Below, one piece after another: positions 60,417 to 64,000 of a stretch of 64,000 nt of DNA. The stretch's first letter is position 1. Each line of letters begins with the position of its first letter. Below the pieces are notes generated by a model. It did not search any database. It was not told where the DNA came from and saw only the letters and a list, made by a program, of their open reading frames with translations. The DNA is taken from contig JAQMWT010000196.1 of assembly GCA_029834535.1 (NCBI GenBank), positions 18,620-82,619 of the forward strand, written 5' to 3'. The translations under genes were made by a program, and so were the position numbers. This DNA is from Chrysophaeum taylorii. Its lineage: Eukaryota; Sar; Pelagophyceae; Pelagomonadales; Pelagomonadaceae.

Positions 60417-60863
60417 ATGTCGACTGCTAAGAGGGGGGTGTGTGTGGGGAGCATGAAGGATGTGGGTCTGTTTGTCTGTCTGTCTGTTTGTCTGTAAATG
60501 TCGACTGCTAAGAGGGGGGTGTGTGTGGGGAGCATGAAGGATGTGGGTGGGTTTGTGGGGTATGAGGGATGTGCCTGACGGGCGGAGATAAGTACGCGGG
60601 ACCTAGTCGGGGTCATCGCCGAGGCGTGGGGCAGGCGAAGAGAGGACGGGCCCCGCCCGTAGGTCGTACGCATGCTGCCGCCGGACGTATGTGCGACGAA
60701 GGGTGACGTCCTGCTGGGATCGAGCGGCCTGGGTGGGGTTCCCCGAGGCGGCGACATGGGTGAGGGCGGTGAGGGCACAGCGAGCCCGGCCTAATGCGTT
60801 GGCGATCCCCCACTCACGGTAGATGCGGCGAGTTTTTGTCTTTAAATGTCGACTGCTAAGAGG
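60417..60863 (-). mobile_element. Three stacked 3' ends of LINE-like family 1
   Basis: The tail GTCGAC-TGCTAAGAGGGGGG (plus strand) appears near 60420, 60498 and 60849. The middle copy is longest (to about 60835) and holds QTRRIYREW-type coding remnants; the first is ~75 bases and the third ~30. Tails of the first two are (TGTC/TTTG)n simple sequence. The segment 60404-60475 is almost repeated at 60476-60555. Confidence 0.75.
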
Positions 60864-60868
60864 GGGGT

Positions 60869-61660
60869 TGTGGCGGTAATAACCATTCCCCCCCCCCACT
60901 TATGTGCCTGTTACCTGCCTGTTACCTTGAATTTGGCGGTGTCATGCTTGACACCCACACCTGCTTCTCCAAGGATACTCCTGTACCGAGGACCTGTGTT
61001 GCTCTTGCCGATCTAGCATATCTTGCTGGATCACCCATTGGAATCTATCGATTCTTGTTGTTTCCTTGAAATTACCCTCAATTAAATGTTCGACAGCATG
61101 GCGTGAGCGGAGTGTGAGCGCTTGGTTGGACGTGTGGTGGAACCACCCGTGGTTCAGGACCGTTGAGCGGTCACGTTGTGACCGACGGTTAGGCGAAGAG
61201 GGGCGGGTGAGCTGAGTTTCCACCACAGGTGGTCTCAGAAACGGGAACTGATAGTTTCCGGGGTTGTTGTTACGCGAATCCCGGACTGTCAGTCTCCCGC
61301 GCTCGGCGGCGAATCAGTGTTCAGGCTTTGAGCGAGTGCAGAGCCGACGTGTTTGTGGGTGCGGTTCCGGCGAATCGAGGGTGTCACTCCGATGCGCGAA
61401 GCGGAACAAGCGTTTGGCGTGTTCGAACGTGAGCGGACGTTGTCGTGAGTCTCGAAAAAAAACAATCGCCTGGGGAGCGGGGAGTAAGCCATCGCTCCCA
61501 GAACGGCAGACCGGGGAGGACAACCATATCCTCAAGACAACCGAGAAAAAAAAAAAAAAGAGTTCGCCTGGGGGAGATAGCCATCTCCCAGAACAGGTAG
61601 GCCGGGGAGGACGACCATATCCTCTAGCAAACTGGCTCAAGCGCGCAGTCAAGCAGTAGC
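60869..61660 (+). repeat. 5' LTR and leader of G2
   Basis: Starts TGTGGCGGTAATAACCATTC and aligns with G1 for at least 350 bases. The 3' end of the LTR cannot be fixed: no standard primer site was found before 61676. Confidence 0.6.
61460..61640. repeat. Imperfect ~95-bp tandem repeat with A runs
   Basis: Two copies of a unit: A run, tcgcctgggg, a small stem-loop (gagcggggagtaagccatcg, ctccca / ggggagatagccatctccca), cagaac, then ccggggaggac.accatatcct. Copies start near 61456 and 61548. Confidence 0.75.
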
Positions 61661-61675
61661 CGGCAAATTGCTGCT

Positions 61676-63100
61676 TTGACGACAAAAACAAAATTAGATG
61701 ACGGCCCCGTGGTTTCGGGACGCCCAGGAACGCCTGCGGCGAGTCATCACCCCGTGATGAAGTCATCCCTCCGAAGGCGGCTAGATGTCGGGACGGGTGG
61801 CGGGACGGGTGGCGAACGATGGAATACAGTGGAGAGTGCGGCGGATACGGCTGTCCGGCCAGAAGTGCGCACTCCAGAAAGTGAAGAGGTGGGGGCCATG
61901 ACAGCCCCAGAACCTATGCCTGCAACGGTAGTCGGGGGCGAGCCAACGCCTATGCCCGTGCACGTACGAGAAGACGAGACGATCCGTACGGAACGACTAC
62001 GGTCCGACCCAGGAACTCCAGCTGCAATCTGGGAGCCGGTGACTCGAGCACCGCCGGCCCCACCTTACTCTGCGATTGCTGGAGAAGAAAAGATAGAGGG
62101 GATCCCGCGCTTATGCGCACCCTCCTCGAAGAAGTTGAAGAATATCGCTCAAAGATCCACTATCTCGAAGGGACGATGGAATACGAGCGAGAAAAGAGTC
62201 TCAACGCCAATACCGAGACGCTGAGCTTCAGCGTCGAACGGTTCAGCATGAACGAGCCGAGAATGACGGCTTCGACGAAATCGAAGACACGAGACGAGCT
62301 CGAGAAGATATCCACCATCTCTCGATGCTACCCTCGTCGAGCAACATCGTCGAGAGGCCGAGTTTCAGCGGCACGAGGCCGAGAAGCTGCGGCGTGAGCT
62401 TAAAGAGGCCACACGGTCCGAAACAAGCGACCACCATCACCTGACGTTGATCGCGCCAGACCGGAACTAGCGGACGACGCCGCGGCGACTCGTGCAGACG
62501 ACCCCCCGCCTCGAAAGCATCCCGAACCAATACGGCGGAGGCCCTCTGCACCTGACTTCGATCCTTCTGGCGACGATGATGAGTTCGATGATACCATCAG
62601 TATGGATGAGGGTCCGACGGGATGCACAGATTGAACTTCCCGACACTCCAGGCCCTATTGTCAAGACGCGTGACGAGTACGGACGTGGTGGAACCAACTG
62701 ATGCGGATCATCGAGCTAAGGCTCGACCGTCCTTCATGCGCCATGAACATGATCGGTGGCGAATATCAACTCGCTCCCATGACTGTTTATAACAAGTGGG
62801 AAGACGAGCACAAGCCACTATGGAAAGGGTATTTACGCGGACGTGTTTCGAAGGCGGAAATCCGTAAGCACGACGAGGAGTACTTGGCCAAAATCGAGGA
62901 AGCACTCCTATTGCCCTGCCCTCCTCGAGCTACTACAGAGCAACTGGAGTACAGTGGTACACGATGACGCAAGGCAACCTTCCGCTCTCTCCAAGTACGT
63001 CAAGTGGGGGTCCAAAAATTTGGACTATGGCGAGCTGCTTCTAAGAACCCGGTGGAACCCGAAGCTTTTCGGATGCACTTTCTCCGAGGTTGTCGTCTGA
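61676..63100 (+). pseudogene. G2 gag-like region
   Basis: Open pieces in shifting frames. The first (to about 62090) is Pro/Ala/Glu-rich; then comes a coiled-coil-like part, LLEEVEEYRSKIHYLEGTME, and QRHEAEKLRRELKEA in another frame; an acidic part, FDPSGDDDEFDDTISMDEGP; and finally IELRLDRPSCAMNMIGGEYQ with KPLWKGYLRGRVSKAE at 62701-62900. Organisation resembles a gypsy gag with N-terminal coiled coil, but no capsid motif is certain. Confidence 0.4.
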
Positions 63101-64000
63101 AAAGCTCCGACACGACATTCACCTTGCGCGGATCTCGGCCCCGGACCAAACGCTAGACCAGACGTTCCAACTTGCCTTGCAATTGTGACGCGATGCCAGA
63201 GGTGGGGACGTCCAGCGACAAGCATGAAATCCAAAAAAGACCAAAGTCCCAAAAGACAAGCCCCACCGTGACGCGTAAGGAATGGTATCAGCAGCAGCAG
63301 CTAGCAGGTATGTCACCAGCTCTGACGCGTCAGGTCGGCTGCCGGAGAACCTCGACTCTGAGTTACACTATGCGTTGATGACGTGCTTGAAATGTGTGGA
63401 AGCATATTTATTACGGCACGATGGTGAGTGTGTCCTAGTCTGGAAATTTCTGATCGGAAAATCTCGCGCTGCCGAACGTTGAGGCTGCTGCAGGCTTCCC
63501 ACCGACGGCAGAAGACAGGCCCAATGTCGACAAACGGTCACGGCCTAATCAAGCTGCCGTGACGCGGCGCGTTCAAGCACCATTTACGCCACCCCACCAG
63601 TCGTCTACACTGCTGCGCAGGGCACAGGTGCAGGCCCCAACAGGTAATCGCAGCCGCTCGCAGCAGATGGTTCAGCAACCAGTGGTGCAGCAGCAGGGGA
63701 TGTGCATCGCGCACGCTGAGATCGGAGGCGTTGCGCAGGCACTAAACACCCTTCGTTGCTACGCCAAGCTACCCAGTCGACACAGCACAGGCCAACCCCA
63801 GCCCGTGCAGTGCCGGCGCCGCCTCCCAGTGGCTCGATTTGCTTGATGAAATCATGCGGCGGCCCGACTAGGCGATTCAATGGTGCACGGTGCAGAATGC
63901 GGCTCTGATTGACGGCAGTGTGATCGCGGAGACGACGAGCTGGAGCCGTGGTGATGTACCCCAGAAAGAGCACTCCTTTTGGATGACCCTGGAACGCCCT
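63101..64000. other. No gene recognised, probably continuing G2
   Basis: Short frames only, with Gln-rich text near 63290 and 63660-63700. Nothing matches protease or RT before the window ends. Confidence 0.35.

Larger units (their letters stand above)
60869..64000 (+). mobile_element. Ty3/gypsy element G2, 5' part
   Basis: An LTR with the same start as G1 is followed by a degenerate gag-like region and leaves the window. Assignment to gypsy rests on the LTR shared with G1, whose integrase is of gypsy type. Confidence 0.6.

Noticed and set aside
1-64000. CRISPR arrays, bacterial operons, rRNA and tRNA genes
   Set aside because: No regularly spaced short repeats, Shine-Dalgarno patterns or RNA gene structures were found; the repeats present are LTRs, microsatellites and retroelement tails.

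Overview
The window is nuclear DNA of a unicellular, chlorophyll-c-containing alga, most likely a flagellated stramenopile (heterokont) such as a pelagophyte or a relative. The evidence is an intronless gene pair for a fucoxanthin-chlorophyll a/c type light-harvesting protein whose presequence carries an AAAFAP motif (plastid import through a complex plastid), an IFT122 gene (cilium/flagellum assembly), very GC-rich genes with few introns, and a dense load of retrotransposons. No species name can be read from the sequence.

Layout. 1-4.6 kb: 5' part of a decayed Ty1/copia element (A, minus strand) with its 5' LTR. 5-6.3 kb: a worn LTR and a small gene with two tandem SHOCT-like repeats. 6.6-10.5 kb: a third copia copy (C, plus strand), broken by a solo LTR, a Helitron-helicase-like fragment and a 123-bp LINE-like tail. 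10.5-11 kb: ankyrin-repeat remnant. 11.4-14.8 kb: IFT122 (minus). 17.3-27.4 kb: one giant two-exon gene for a ~3,330-residue EF-hand protein built of seven ~420-residue helical units. 27.6-28.6 kb: a mitochondrial-carrier-like protein. 28.6-30.8 kb: nothing recognised. 30.8-39 kb: nested retroelement graveyard (opposed LTR pieces holding three non-LTR insertions, a Ty3/gypsy 3' end, a solo copia LTR, a decayed copia RNase H region, D). 39-47.8 kb: a recent ~4.2-kb tandem duplication, each unit with one LHC gene and an RNase H-like reading frame. 48.0-60.3 kb: an almost complete, unusually large (12.3 kb) copia element (B, minus strand) with both LTRs, target-site duplication, primer binding site and an additional ORF after RNase H. 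60.4-64 kb: stacked LINE-like tails, then the 5' LTR and gag-like region of a second Ty3/gypsy copy that runs off the window.

The cellular genes are few: IFT122, the EF-hand giant, the carrier, two LHC copies, and less certainly the SHOCT-repeat gene. The copia family is the most unusual system here. It primes from the internal anticodon region of initiator tRNA-Met, carries a ~900-residue region of unknown function between protease and integrase that is recognisable in three copies, has an in-frame UGA followed by C at the same place in two copies, and has a 683-residue ORF between RNase H and the 3' LTR. Short tandem duplications (20 bp to 4.2 kb) recur through the window and explain several of the frame breaks.
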